The notes: generated by a model from the sequence alone, not told the origin. DNA of 64,000 nucleotides from Thioalkalivibrio sp. K90mix (GCF_000025545.1 NC_013889.1:124001-188000), one strand, 5' to 3'; positions 17,969 through 29,319 are shown, counted from the stretch's first letter. Program-made: numbers and translations.

Positions 17969-18631
17969 TTATCGAGGGCCGAAGTGAAAGCGGACACCGG
18001 TGCCGATGAAATTGGAACCGCTGGCATCGCTGACCACACCAAAGACGCCGGAGCGGTGATGGATACGGAGGAAGGCCTCCCATGAACTGTCTCGTGACGC
18101 GGACGGCGCGAAGGTGACTTCGGCCATCATGAACGCCTGGGTGCGGCTGGGGCGGCGATCCTCGATGACCGGATCGCCGAAGGCACGCGAGGGGCCGATG
18201 CCCCAAGCGGCCGAGGTGTCCACCAGTTGGTCCCAGGGGAAGCGGGTCCAGCGCAGGTTGGCGGCCGCGTTTAGTTCGAAGTGATCCTGCTGACCCCAGT
18301 GCCGGGCGACACTGATCTCGCCTTCGAGATGCAGATGGTCACTGAAGCGGTGGAGGCGGCGAGAGATGCCCGCGGCCGCCAGGTGCGAGTCCTGCATCGC
18401 GGTCTGGAACTGGAGGATCTCGACGAAGCGGGTGTCGGTCCAGCGAGCGCCATAGGCGAAGACCGAGATGTCTGGCCGCTGCTGTACGGCCGCTCCGTCG
18501 TCTCGGGCTGTGGCCGCCCCAATCTGACAGGCGGCCAGCAACGCGGCGAGGGCGCTGGCGCTGCGATAGCGGCTGGCGGTCGCGATGCCGTGGTCCTCCT
18601 GGCGGTACTTGTGCCGGGCGCAGTACAACAA
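17969..18631 (-). CDS. Predicted outer-membrane beta-barrel protein, PagL/acyloxyacyl-hydrolase-like
   Basis: About 200 residues after a signal peptide (SASALAALLAACQIGAATA). Amphipathic strands alternate throughout, and the protein ends in an aromatic outer-membrane signal (FIGTGVRFHFGPR). The segment FLRIHHRSGVFG followed by GSNFIGTGVRF resembles the conserved C-terminal part of the lipid A 3-O-deacylase (PagL) group, but the HxSN motif of PagL is not exact, so activity is unproven. The start is awkward: the open frame begins with TTG codons at 18631, while a perfect AGGAGG at about 18596-18601 lies inside it with no ATG, GTG or TTG at good spacing. Confidence 0.6.
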   Translation of the reverse strand: MLYCARHKYRQEDHGIATASRYRSASALAALLAACQIGAATARDDGAAVQQRPDISVFAYGARWTDTRFVEILQFQTAMQDSHLAAAGISRRLHRFSDHLHLEGEISVARHWGQQDHFELNAAANLRWTRFPWDQLVDTSAAWGIGPSRAFGDPVIEDRRPSRTQAFMMAEVTFAPSASRDSSWEAFLRIHHRSGVFGVVSDASGSNFIGTGVRFHFGPR

Positions 18632-18781
18632 GCGTAGACGTCCATTCTGCGCGGGGCGAGCGATCGGTTAGTGGCTCGTCACAGAACCCGCCTCCCCGTC
18701 AGCCGATAACGCCGCCATGATCGCCTATTGCGATTGAATCAGCGTGTCCCGGGCTGCCACCCGGGTTTCGTTGTTGGGGCC

Positions 18782-20838
<2,057 letters not shown>

Positions 20839-20947
20839 GCTCTGGGCCACGATTGTAGCGCACGCGGCACACATTCGCCTGCAGGCGACAGGGTATCGAG
20901 GGTTGTTTTGCGGTACATTGCGCCTTTGTGACATTCTTCGCGCCGCC

Positions 20948-21628
20948 ATGAGCCCCAAGAACTTCGTCTTCGAACTGTTTGGCCGTTCGCCGGTGCGCCC
21001 CCTGCAGGCGCACATGGAGAAGGTGCGCGCCTGCATCGCCGAGCTCCCGCCGTTCATCGAGGCCATGGCCCGGGACGACTGGGACACCGCGCGCGTTCAG
21101 CAGAAGAAGATCGTCAAGCTCGAGCACGAAGCCGACCGCCTGAAGAAGGACCTGCGGCTGCACCTGCCCAAGGGCATGATGCTGGCGATGTCGCGCCGCG
21201 ACGTGCTCGACACCCTGCTGATCCAGGACCGCATCGCAAACATGGCCAAGGACATCGCGGGGCTGATGCTGGGCCGCCAGATGCAGTTCCCGGCCAATAT
21301 GCAGGGTCCATTGCAGCGCTTTCTGGATCGCAGTGTGGATGCGGTCAATCAGGCCGGGCGCGCGGTCAACGAGCTGGACGAGCTGGTCGAGGCGGGCTTT
21401 CGCGGACACGAGGTCGAGGTGGTCAACGACATCCTGACCGAGCTGGACCAGATCGAGCACGAATCCGACGAGGCCCAGCGCGAGGTACGCGAGATCCTGT
21501 TTGCCCAGGAGGCGGAGCTGCCCCCGGTGAACGTGATCTTCATGTATCGCGTGATTGATTCCATAGGCGAGCTGGCCGATCTGGCCCAGCGCGTGGGCAG
21601 CCGCCTGCAGCTGATGCTGGCCAAGTAA
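20948..21628 (+). CDS. DUF47 family (PhoU-like) phosphate-transport accessory protein
   Basis: A 226-residue all-helical protein of the DUF47/TIGR00153 group, distant relatives of PhoU that are typically encoded before Pit transporters. Recognizable blocks are the N-terminal SPKNFVFELFGRSPVRPLQ, KLEHEADRLKKDLRLHL and the C-terminal MYRVIDSIGELADLAQRVG. The start at 20948 is fixed by this N-terminus; the frame stays open upstream through the thiC riboswitch and is not coding there. pit follows after 27 bp, so the pair probably forms one unit that regulates and carries out phosphate uptake. Confidence 0.9.
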   Translation: MSPKNFVFELFGRSPVRPLQAHMEKVRACIAELPPFIEAMARDDWDTARVQQKKIVKLEHEADRLKKDLRLHLPKGMMLAMSRRDVLDTLLIQDRIANMAKDIAGLMLGRQMQFPANMQGPLQRFLDRSVDAVNQAGRAVNELDELVEAGFRGHEVEVVNDILTELDQIEHESDEAQREVREILFAQEAELPPVNVIFMYRVIDSIGELADLAQRVGSRLQLMLAK

Positions 21629-21655
21629 CCACTCGCACCACGTACCGAGGACCGC

Positions 21656-22912
21656 ATGGAATACGGCACCCTGTTGCTCGGCCTTGCAGTCATCTTCGGG
21701 CTCTTCATGGCCTGGGGTATTGGCGCCAACGATGTCGCCAACGCAATGGGTACCTCGGTCGGCTCGCGGGCCCTCAACATTCGCCAGGCGGTCTTTGTGG
21801 CCGCGGTGTTCGTGTTTGCCGGGGCGTGGCTGGCGGGCGGCGAGGTGACGCAGACCATCCGCAGCGGGATGGTGGACTCGGCACTGCTCGCGGACAGTCC
21901 TTCGCTGCTGGTCTACGGCATGCTCGCGGCGCTGGCGGCGGCGGGCACCTGGCTATTGACCGCTTCCTATTTCGGCTGGCCGGTCTCCACCACGCACTCC
22001 ATCATCGGCGCGATCATCGGCTTTGCGGTGGTGGGCCTCGGATTTGAAGTGGTGCGCTGGGAGCGCGTCGGGACCATCGCGATCTCCTGGGTGCTGTCCC
22101 CGATGATCGGCGGGATGATCGCCTTCGCGCTGTTCCGCAGCATCCAGTTGCTGATCCTCGACACCGTCGACCCGCTGAAGAACGCCAAGCGCTGGGCGCC
22201 GCTGTATATCTTTCTGACGGCCTTCGTGACCGCGCTGGTCACGATGTTCAAGGGGCTGACGCACGTCGGGCTGGACCTCACTACCGCCCAGGCCTACAGC
22301 TTCGCCGTACTGATCAGCGTGGCGGTGGTGGTGGTCGGACTCTTCGCGATCCGGCGCCTGCGTTTCGAGGAGGCCTCCTTGCAAGCCCACGGCTCGCACT
22401 TCAGCGATGTCGAGAAGGTCTTCGGCGTGATGATGGTCGTCACCGGTTGTGCGATGGCCTTCGCGCTGGGCTCCAACGATGTCGCGAACGCGGTCGGGCC
22501 GCTGGCCGCGGTGGTGGACGTGATCCAGACTGGCGAGGTGGACCCGGAGACCGTGGTGCCGATGTGGGTCCTGCTGCTGGGCGGCTTCGGGATCGTGTTC
22601 GGGCTGTTTACCTATGGCCACAAGGTGATCGCCACGGTCGGCACCGGCATCACCCAGCTGACGCCCAGCCGCGGTTACGCGGCCACCGCGGCGGCGGCTG
22701 CGACCGTCGTACTGGCCTCCGGTACCGGGCTGCCAATCTCCACCACCCATACGCTGGTGGGGGCGATCCTGGGTGTCGGCATGGCGCGCGGGATCGCCGC
22801 GATCGACCTGCGCCTGGTGCGCATGATCTTCATGTCCTGGATCGTGACCCTGCCGGCCGGGGCGATCCTGGCCATCGTGTTCTTCTTCATTCTGCGCGGG
22901 TTGCTCGGTTAG
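21656..22912 (+). CDS. pit: Low-affinity inorganic phosphate transporter, Pit family
   Basis: Inner-membrane phosphate/cation symporter of the PiT (PF01384) family, 418 residues with about ten to twelve membrane helices. The internal duplication typical of the family is visible: GANDVANAMGTSVGSRAL near the N-terminus and GSNDVANAVGPLAA in the second half, with WPVSTTHSIIGAI and LPISTTHTLVGAI as a second repeated pair. It is preceded by the DUF47 gene and followed by a strong bidirectional terminator. Confidence 0.95.
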   Translation: MEYGTLLLGLAVIFGLFMAWGIGANDVANAMGTSVGSRALNIRQAVFVAAVFVFAGAWLAGGEVTQTIRSGMVDSALLADSPSLLVYGMLAALAAAGTWLLTASYFGWPVSTTHSIIGAIIGFAVVGLGFEVVRWERVGTIAISWVLSPMIGGMIAFALFRSIQLLILDTVDPLKNAKRWAPLYIFLTAFVTALVTMFKGLTHVGLDLTTAQAYSFAVLISVAVVVVGLFAIRRLRFEEASLQAHGSHFSDVEKVFGVMMVVTGCAMAFALGSNDVANAVGPLAAVVDVIQTGEVDPETVVPMWVLLLGGFGIVFGLFTYGHKVIATVGTGITQLTPSRGYAATAAAAATVVLASGTGLPISTTHTLVGAILGVGMARGIAAIDLRLVRMIFMSWIVTLPAGAILAIVFFFILRGLLG

Positions 22913-22953
22913 CTGCAGAGGCGGCAAGCCCTGGCCCTAATAAAGCGGCCCCC

Positions 22954-22997
22954 CTAACAAGAAAGGCCCGTCTCGCTGGACGGGCCTTTCTTGTTAG
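22954..22997. terminator. Bidirectional terminator between pit and moaA
   Basis: A perfect 19-bp inverted repeat: left arm 22954-22972, right arm 22979-22997, loop TCGCTG. The core is AAAGGCCCGTC/GACGGGCCTTT, and the arms carry T/A-rich ends on both sides, suiting termination of both convergent transcripts. Confidence 0.92.
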
Positions 22998-23014
22998 CAA
23001 GCCTTGCGGTGGTG

Positions 23015-24019
23015 TCATCCGCCGGTCATGGACATGAAGCGCATGACCTTCTCCGGGCGTTCCGAGAACTCGTGACGCTCGGGTTTCAGGTTGATCGCCT
23101 GGATTACCAGGTCTTCCAGCTCCGAGTCGCTGCAGCCTTCGCGCAGGTAGGGGCGCAGGTTCAGGCTGTGTTCGTTGCCCAGGCAGGTGTAGATAGTGCC
23201 GTCCACCGACAGGCGCACGCGATTGCAGGTGTCGCAGAAGTGCTGCGAGATCGGGGTGATGAAGCCGATGCGCACGTCGGTATCCGGGATCTGCATGTAG
23301 CGCGCCGGGCCGCCGCCGGGCATCACGCCGGGGACGAGGTTGTAGCGCTGCTCCAGACGGGCGCGCACGTCCTGCAGGTTCACGTAGTGACCCTCTTTTG
23401 CCTCGCGGCCAGTGTCGCCCATCGGCATGGTCTCGATGAAGCGCAGAGTGAAGCCGTGTTCGATGCAGAAGTCGACCATGTCCTCGACCTCCGGCTCGTT
23501 GATCCCGCCCATCACCACCATGTTGATCTTGATTGGGTCGAGCCCGGCGGCCTTGGAGGCCATCAGGCCGTCCAGCACCTTCTCCAGCTTGCCGCCGGTG
23601 ATCTCCTTGAAGACCTCGGGTTTGAGCGAGTCGAGGCTGACGTTGATGCGGGCCACGCCGGCGTCCTTCAGCTCCTGGGCATGGCGCGCCATGCGCGTGG
23701 CATTCGTGGACAGCGAGATGTCGTCGATGCCGGGCAGGGCGTTCAGGCGCGCGGCCAGATCCGGGAGGTTCTTGCGCACCAGCGGCTCGCCGCCGGTCAG
23801 GCGCACGCGGCGGGTGCCGAGTCGCCCGAAGGCCCCCATCACGCGCTCGATCTCCTCGAAGCTCAGCCAGTGCTCCGGCTCCTCGAAGTCACGAAAGCCC
23901 TTGGGCATGCAGTAGAAGCAGCGCAGATCGCAGCGGTCGGTAACTGAGAGACGGACATATTCGATGCGGCGGCCGAAGGCGTCGACCAGGGCGTTCTCGT
24001 CCTTGAGGGCGTGTTGCAT
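23015..24019 (-). CDS. moaA: GTP 3',8-cyclase MoaA (molybdenum cofactor synthesis)
   Basis: Radical SAM enzyme for the first step of molybdopterin synthesis. The start at 24019 gives 334 residues; an upstream in-frame ATG at 24058 is possible. The N-terminal cluster motif is CDLRCFYCMP; the C-terminal second cluster motif is FCDTCNRVRL with a further Cys in TCLGNEH. The chain ends with the conserved double glycine (SMTGG) needed for activity. It is divergent from soeABC, whose catalytic subunit needs the cofactor. No other moa, moe or mob gene lies in the window. Confidence 0.95.
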   Translation of the reverse strand: MQHALKDENALVDAFGRRIEYVRLSVTDRCDLRCFYCMPKGFRDFEEPEHWLSFEEIERVMGAFGRLGTRRVRLTGGEPLVRKNLPDLAARLNALPGIDDISLSTNATRMARHAQELKDAGVARINVSLDSLKPEVFKEITGGKLEKVLDGLMASKAAGLDPIKINMVVMGGINEPEVEDMVDFCIEHGFTLRFIETMPMGDTGREAKEGHYVNLQDVRARLEQRYNLVPGVMPGGGPARYMQIPDTDVRIGFITPISQHFCDTCNRVRLSVDGTIYTCLGNEHSLNLRPYLREGCSDSELEDLVIQAINLKPERHEFSERPEKVMRFMSMTGG

Positions 24020-24248
24020 ACGGTGTCCCGTCCTGCCGCTGGGGGCGATATGTTTCATGGTACACATCGTAGACCACTTTTCCGTGATTGCCACAACAAG
24101 GCCCCAGATTCGATGCGGCAATAAATAAATTCTCTCGTAGATTATTTCTGCTTATTCCTAGATAAGAACTTTTCGTTAGCCAAAAGGCTTCTTTATGGCC
24201 AATATGCCCAGCGTGAATAAGCAAACCATAATCTATGGGGTCGCCTGA
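24020..24248. promoter_or_regulatory. AT-rich divergent control region between moaA and soeA
   Basis: Between the two divergent starts, about 24117-24240 is strikingly AT-rich compared with the rest of the window (for example AATAAATAAATT and TTTTCGTTAGCCAAAAGG). A partial dyad TTATTCCTAGATAA lies near 24152-24165. This is where the promoters of both genes should be. I cannot assign a regulator. Confidence 0.45.
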
Positions 24249-27155
24249 ATGAGTGCCTTACCCGAGTTCGAGAACCACAGCGAGCAGGAGATCAAGTACA
24301 CCACCTGCTACATGTGTGCCTGCCGCTGCGGCATCAAGGTTACGGTCCAGAACAACAAGGTCCGTTATATCCAGGGCAACCGGCACCACCCGATCAACAA
24401 GGGTGTGCTGTGTGCCAAGGGCAACGCCGGCATCATGAAGCAACAGTCCCCGGCGCGCCTGCACCAGCCGATGCGCCGCAAGCCGGGTACCGAGCGCGGC
24501 GCCGGCGAGTTCGAGCCGATCTCCTGGGACGAGGCCCTGGACATGCTGTCCACGCGTCTGCAGAAGATCCGCGAGACCGACCCGCGCAAGCTGGCGTTCT
24601 TTACCGGCCGTGACCAGATGCAGGCCCTGACCGGCCTGTGGGCGACCCAGTTCGGCACCTATAACTGGGCGGCCCACGGTGGCTTCTGCTCGGTCAACAT
24701 GGCCACCGGCGGCCTGTACACCACCGGTTTCGCCTTCTGGGAGTTCGGCGATCCCGACTGGGACCGCACCAAGTACCACATGCTCTGGGGCGTGGCGGAA
24801 GACCATGCCTCCAACCCGATCAAGATCGGGCTGGAGAAGCTCAAGCGCCGCGGCGGCAAGTTTGTCGCCATCAACCCGGTGCGCACCGGCTACCAGGCGA
24901 TCGCCGACGAGTGGGTGGGCATCAAGCCCGGTACCGACGGCCTGTTCGCGCTGTCGATGCTGCACGTGCTGCTGAAGAACGATCAGTTCGACTGGGATTT
25001 CCTGGTGCGCTACACCAACGCCACCCAGCTGGTCGTGCAGACCCCGGGGCAGAAGGGCGATGGCCTGATCCTGCGTGACGAGGCCGGCAACCCGCTGGTC
25101 TGGGAACTGGAGCAGGAAGCGTTCGTCGACGGCACCCAGGTCGATATCAAGCCGGCGCTGTTCGGCGAGTACACCGCGCCCGATGGCCGCCCGGTCAAGA
25201 CCGTGATGACGCTGCTGGCCGAGCGCTATCTGTCGGAGGAGTATTCCCCGGAAAATACCGCCAAGATCACTGGCGTGCCGGCCGACCAGACCGAGCGTCT
25301 GGCGCTGGAGATGGCGCACGTCGCGTTCAAGGAGACGATCGAGCTCGACATCGAGTGGACCGACTCCTGGGGCCGCAAGCACGACAAGGTGTTCGGCCGT
25401 CCGGTCTCCATGCACGCGATGCGCGGCATCTCCGCGCACTCCAACGGCTTCCAGACCTGCCGCGCGATCCATCTGCTGCAGATCATGCTGGGCTCGGTGG
25501 ACTGCCCTGGTGGTCACCTGGCCAAGCCGCCGTACCCCAAGCACGTCCCGCCGGGCATCAAGCCGGCCAAGGAATGCGCGCCGAACACCCCGCTGAAGAG
25601 CCCGCCGCTCGGTTTCCCGACCGCGCCGGAGGACCTGGTCATCGATGACGACGGCAACCCGCTGCGCATCGACAAGGCCTTCTCTTGGGATGCTCCGATC
25701 TCCAACCATGGCCTGATGCACATGGTGGTGACCAACGCGGTCAACGGCGATCCCTACCCGATCGACACGCTGATCTTCTTCATGGCGAACATGTCCTGGA
25801 ACTCCTCGATGAATACCGCCGAGGTGATGGACATGCTGCGGGCGAAGGACGACAGCGGCGAGTACAAGATCCCGTTCCTGGTGGTCGCGGACGCGTTCCA
25901 CTCGGAGACGGTCAACTTTGCCGATCTGGTGCTCCCGGACACGACTTATCTGGAGCGTTACGACACGATCTCCATGCTGGACCGCCCGATCTCCGAGCCG
26001 GCCGCGGCGGCGGACTCCATCCGCCACCCGATCCTCGAGGTCGACCGCGACGTGCGTCCCTGGCAGGAGGTCATGGTCGAGCTGGCCGGTCGTCTGAAGT
26101 TCCCGGCGTTCACCAACGACGACGGCAGCCGCAAGTTCGACGATTACAAGGACTTCATCGTCAACTTCGAGAAGGAGCCGGGGATCGGCTTTTTGTCCGG
26201 CTACCGCGGCAAGGACGGCAAGAGCCATCTGCGTGGCGAGCCGAACCCGAAGCAGTGGGAGGCGTACATCGAGAACCAGGGGTTCTTCGTGCATCACCTG
26301 GCGCCGAACCAGCAGTTCTACCGCTACGCGAACAAGGAGTACCTGGAGCTGGCCAAGCACGCCGGCTGGGTGGGCAAGACCGATCCGATCACGATCGAGC
26401 TCTATTCCGAGACCCAGCAGCGCTTCAAGCTGGCCGGCCAGGGCCTGTATGACGGTCCGCAGCCGACCAAGCAGGAGCACAAGGATCGCCTGACCCAGTT
26501 CTTCGATCCGCTGCCGATCTGGCACAAGCCGCTGGAGCAGACCCGTATCGACGAGGACGAGTACCCGTTCTACGCGGTCAACCAGCGCCCGATGTTCATG
26601 TACCACTCCTGGGACTCTCAGAACGCCTGGCTGCGTCAGATCTGCGCCCAGAACTACCTGTACATGAACCGCGGCAAGGCCGAGTCCATGGGCATCGAGG
26701 ACCTGTCCTGGGTGTGGATGGAATCGCACAACGGCAAGGTCCGTGTGCAGGTCAAGCTGATCGAGGGCTGCGAGCCGAGCACCGTCTGGACCTGGAACGC
26801 GATCGGCAAGCAGAAGGGCGCCTGGGGCCTGAAGCCGGACGCGAACGAGTCCAACAAGGGCTTCCTGATGAACCACCTGATCAGCGAGCTGCTGCCGAAG
26901 AAGGGCGATCCGGTGGACAACATCACCAACTCCGACCCAGTAACCGGCCAGGCCGCGTGGTACGACCTGAAGGTCAAGATCACTCCGGCCGATCCGGAAG
27001 AGGCCAGCACCTGGCCCGACTTCGACACGGTCAAGCCGGCCCCCGGCATGTCCGAGGCCCCGGATCAGCTGCGCTACGCCGCGCACAAGCCGGTGCACCT
27101 GAATCGTTCCATCCGTGACGTGCTGACCCGCGGCTCGCTGGACGAAGACCGCTAG
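24249..27155 (+). CDS. soeA: Sulfite dehydrogenase (quinone), molybdopterin subunit SoeA
   Basis: Catalytic subunit of a complex iron-sulfur molybdoenzyme, 968 residues. The N-terminal 4Fe-4S motif is TCYMCACRCG (Cys20, 23, 27) with the last Cys in GVLCAKG. The molybdopterin oxidoreductase domain follows, and a dinucleotide-binding domain fills the C-terminus (from about residue 750). There is no Tat signal, so the enzyme is cytoplasmic, which separates SoeA from periplasmic PsrA/PhsA relatives. The gene set A-B-C with a DmsC-like anchor matches SoeABC of purple and chemotrophic sulfur bacteria, which oxidizes sulfite to sulfate and reduces quinone. A polysulfide or thiosulfate reductase role is the alternative. 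Confidence 0.85.
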   Translation: MSALPEFENHSEQEIKYTTCYMCACRCGIKVTVQNNKVRYIQGNRHHPINKGVLCAKGNAGIMKQQSPARLHQPMRRKPGTERGAGEFEPISWDEALDMLSTRLQKIRETDPRKLAFFTGRDQMQALTGLWATQFGTYNWAAHGGFCSVNMATGGLYTTGFAFWEFGDPDWDRTKYHMLWGVAEDHASNPIKIGLEKLKRRGGKFVAINPVRTGYQAIADEWVGIKPGTDGLFALSMLHVLLKNDQFDWDFLVRYTNATQLVVQTPGQKGDGLILRDEAGNPLVWELEQEAFVDGTQVDIKPALFGEYTAPDGRPVKTVMTLLAERYLSEEYSPENTAKITGVPADQTERLALEMAHVAFKETIELDIEWTDSWGRKHDKVFGRPVSMHAMRGISAHSNGFQTCRAIHLLQIMLGSVDCPGGHLAKPPYPKHVPPGIKPAKECAPNTPLKSPPLGFPTAPEDLVIDDDGNPLRIDKAFSWDAPISNHGLMHMVVTNAVNGDPYPIDTLIFFMANMSWNSSMNTAEVMDMLRAKDDSGEYKIPFLVVADAFHSETVNFADLVLPDTTYLERYDTISMLDRPISEPAAAADSIRHPILEVDRDVRPWQEVMVELAGRLKFPAFTNDDGSRKFDDYKDFIVNFEKEPGIGFLSGYRGKDGKSHLRGEPNPKQWEAYIENQGFFVHHLAPNQQFYRYANKEYLELAKHAGWVGKTDPITIELYSETQQRFKLAGQGLYDGPQPTKQEHKDRLTQFFDPLPIWHKPLEQTRIDEDEYPFYAVNQRPMFMYHSWDSQNAWLRQICAQNYLYMNRGKAESMGIEDLSWVWMESHNGKVRVQVKLIEGCEPSTVWTWNAIGKQKGAWGLKPDANESNKGFLMNHLISELLPKKGDPVDNITNSDPVTGQAAWYDLKVKITPADPEEASTWPDFDTVKPAPGMSEAPDQLRYAAHKPVHLNRSIRDVLTRGSLDEDR

Positions 27156-27222
27156 GCATCACGGATCCGGGCCATGCCGCCGGCCCCGGCCGGCGGCCCG
27201 AGGAAATTTGAGGAGTAGTTGT

Positions 27223-27918
27223 ATGCGACTTGGACTCGTAATCGACATGGACACCTGCGTGGGCTGTCACGCCTGTGCGGTGGCCTGCAAGCAGTGGAAC
27301 ACCAGCGGCACCACCGGTGCGCTGACCGACTATCGCCCGTACGGCGAGGACCCGAGCGGCGTCTGGTTCAACCGCGTGCGCCACTACGAGGTCGGGGACT
27401 ACCCCAACAACAAGACCGTCAACATCCCGATGTCCTGCATGCACTGCCAGTATGCCGACTGCGTGAATGTCTGCCCGACCGGCGCTTCCTACAAGCGTCC
27501 GGAAGACGGCATCGTGCTGGTCGACCAGGACAAGTGCATGGGCTGTAACTACTGTGCCTGGGCCTGCCCCTACGGTGCGCGCGAGCTGGACCGCGAAGAC
27601 GGCGTGATGAAGAAGTGCACGCTGTGCGTGGACCGCATCTACGACGAGGCCCTGCCGCCGGAAGAACGCCAGCCGGCCTGCGTGATCACCTGCCCGGCCC
27701 ATGCCCGGTTCTTCGGTGACTTCGACGACGACAACTCCGAGGTCAGCCGCCTGGTGCGCGAGCGTGGCGGCGTGAAGCAGATGCCGGAGCTGGGCTACAA
27801 GCCAGTCAACACCTATCTGCCCCCGCGTATCACCCGTCCCATCCCCATCGACGACGTGCGGGCCAACCGTCTGGTCAGCTCGGTGAAGGACTGGGTCAAC
27901 AAGATGGTCGCGCGCTAG
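27223..27918 (+). CDS. soeB: Sulfite dehydrogenase iron-sulfur subunit SoeB
   Basis: Electron-transfer subunit of the DmsB/PsrB type, 231 residues, with four cysteine clusters: CVGCHACAVACK, CMHCQYADCVNVCP, CMGCNYCAWACPYG and CTLCVDR with CVITCP. These would bind four 4Fe-4S clusters that pass electrons from SoeA to the membrane subunit. The ATG at 27223 follows TTGAGGAGTAGTTG; a TTG 15 bp upstream is less likely. It is cotranscribed with soeA (67 bp gap) and soeC (25 bp gap). Confidence 0.92.
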   Translation: MRLGLVIDMDTCVGCHACAVACKQWNTSGTTGALTDYRPYGEDPSGVWFNRVRHYEVGDYPNNKTVNIPMSCMHCQYADCVNVCPTGASYKRPEDGIVLVDQDKCMGCNYCAWACPYGARELDREDGVMKKCTLCVDRIYDEALPPEERQPACVITCPAHARFFGDFDDDNSEVSRLVRERGGVKQMPELGYKPVNTYLPPRITRPIPIDDVRANRLVSSVKDWVNKMVAR

Positions 27919-27943
27919 GCGCGGCCCGATCGGGAGAATTCAT

Positions 27944-28993
27944 ATGCATCCGGCATTTTCCGTCATCCTGTTTACCGTCATCTCCGGTGCGGGCTACGGC
28001 CTGTTCATCCTGCTGGCGGCCTTCCACCTCGCGGGCATCGGTCCGGCCATGAGCCACGGCGAGCTGCTGGCACACGGCGCGGTCTCGCTGGGGATGATCA
28101 CCCTGGGGCTGATGCTCTCCACCGGCCACCTGGCGAACAAGAAGAACGCCTGGCGCTCGTTCATGCGCTTCAAGACCTCCTGGCTGTCGCGCGAGGCCGT
28201 GTTCGCGGTGCTGTTCTATCCCTTCGCCGGGATCTATGGCCTGGGCGTCCTGCTGCAGGGCGCGGCCATCGGGCCGTTGCCGGCGCTGGCCGGCGTGATC
28301 GCCGCCGTGCTGGCCGTGATCACCCTGTTCTCCACGGGGATGATCTACGGTTGTCTGAAGACCATCCGCCAGTGGAACACCGCGCTGACCCCGGCCAACT
28401 ACATCATGCTGGGCATCGCGACCGGCACCACGCTGTTTGCCGCCATTGCCACCGTGTTCGGCAATGCCACGGCGATGCATGCGGGTGTCGCGATGGTCGC
28501 GCTGGTTGCTGCCGCCGTGCTGAAGGCGATCTACTACTTCTGGATCTCGCGCGTGAATGGCCCGACGATCAATACCGCCACCACCTTCAACCGTGCGACC
28601 GTGCGCCTGCTGGATACCGGCCACACCGCCGGCACCTTCCTGACCGACGAGTTCGGCTACGACCCGCGCAAGGACACCATCGACAACGTGAAGATGGGCG
28701 TCTTCCTGCTCGGCTTTGTGGCCCCGGTCCTGGTGTTCGCGTCGATCCTGTCGGGCGCCCCGGCCGGCATCGCCTGGCTGGCCGCTGTCTCGAGCCTGAT
28801 CGGTATCGGCATGGAGCGGTGGCTGTTCTTCGCCGAGGCCAAGCACGTCGTGCGCCTGTACCACGGTGCCCAGACCTGCACCAACTCCCTGGCCGAGCCC
28901 GCTCGCGGCCGTACCTCGGTCGCGCCGGTCACGGACCCGACTGACGCGCGCCGCTGGGAGCTGGGGGATACCCCCGGGGGCTCCGGCTCCTGA
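27944..28993 (+). CDS. soeC: Sulfite dehydrogenase membrane anchor SoeC
   Basis: DmsC-type integral membrane subunit, 349 residues with about eight helices (for example FSVILFTVISGAGYGLFILLAAF and TLGLMLSTGHL). It anchors the SoeAB dimer to the cytoplasmic face and passes electrons to the quinone pool. The C-terminal 30 residues are polar. The preceding GGGAGAATTC is the ribosome-binding site. The gene ends about 80 bp before a strong terminator. Confidence 0.9.
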   Translation: MHPAFSVILFTVISGAGYGLFILLAAFHLAGIGPAMSHGELLAHGAVSLGMITLGLMLSTGHLANKKNAWRSFMRFKTSWLSREAVFAVLFYPFAGIYGLGVLLQGAAIGPLPALAGVIAAVLAVITLFSTGMIYGCLKTIRQWNTALTPANYIMLGIATGTTLFAAIATVFGNATAMHAGVAMVALVAAAVLKAIYYFWISRVNGPTINTATTFNRATVRLLDTGHTAGTFLTDEFGYDPRKDTIDNVKMGVFLLGFVAPVLVFASILSGAPAGIAWLAAVSSLIGIGMERWLFFAEAKHVVRLYHGAQTCTNSLAEPARGRTSVAPVTDPTDARRWELGDTPGGSGS

Positions 28994-29070
28994 TGTCGGC
29001 CGGCCTTCGGCGGTTGCCGGGCGCAGTTGCCGGGTGACCACCGAGGGTCTCGTCAGGGAATACCCAACTA

Positions 29071-29101
29071 AAACGGGCCAGCATGCTGGCCCGTTTTTTT
29101 A
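29071..29101. terminator. Terminator after soeABC
   Basis: AAACGGGCCAGC and GCTGGCCCGTTT form a near-perfect palindrome around GCATGC, followed on the plus strand by a run of seven T. It also stands at the end of the convergent DUF3149 gene, so it may serve both. Confidence 0.9.
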
Positions 29102-29126
29102 TGGTGCCTGGTTTCCCCAAGGCGGG

Positions 29127-29261
29127 TTATTTCGCCTTGTCGTCCTCGTGCATGCCATGAAGGATGAAGTAGCCGACATACACGAAGAACGCCACGATGC
29201 CCACCAGGGTCAGGATCGTCAGGATCCCGATGGGCGATTGAAACATGATTTCAGTCAACAT
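29127..29261 (-). CDS. DUF3149-type small membrane protein (44 residues)
   Basis: A short gene read on the minus strand from ATG at 29261 to TAA at 29127. The product is one membrane helix (IGILTILTLVGIVAFFVYVGYFIL) with a short polar tail HGMHEDDKAK. The opening MFQSPIG pattern is that of the DUF3149 family of tiny single-span proteins of unknown role. A GGGAG lies 6 bases before the start. Upstream at 29320-29333 is a perfect ANR/FNR-type box, so expression is probably tied to low oxygen. A small accessory subunit of a respiratory complex would fit but is a guess. Confidence 0.8.
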   Translation of the reverse strand: MLTEIMFQSPIGILTILTLVGIVAFFVYVGYFILHGMHEDDKAK

Positions 29262-29319
29262 CACGCACTCCCGGTTGCAGTGGTCACCTTCAAGCTAGCG
29301 CTGCTGCCGGGGCTTCGAT

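Noticed and set aside
24258-27098. 946-codon frame antisense to soeA
   Set aside because: It mirrors the codon structure of soeA in a high-GC gene. The product is a leucine/valine/arginine-rich sequence without any domain, while soeA has unmistakable cofactor motifs.
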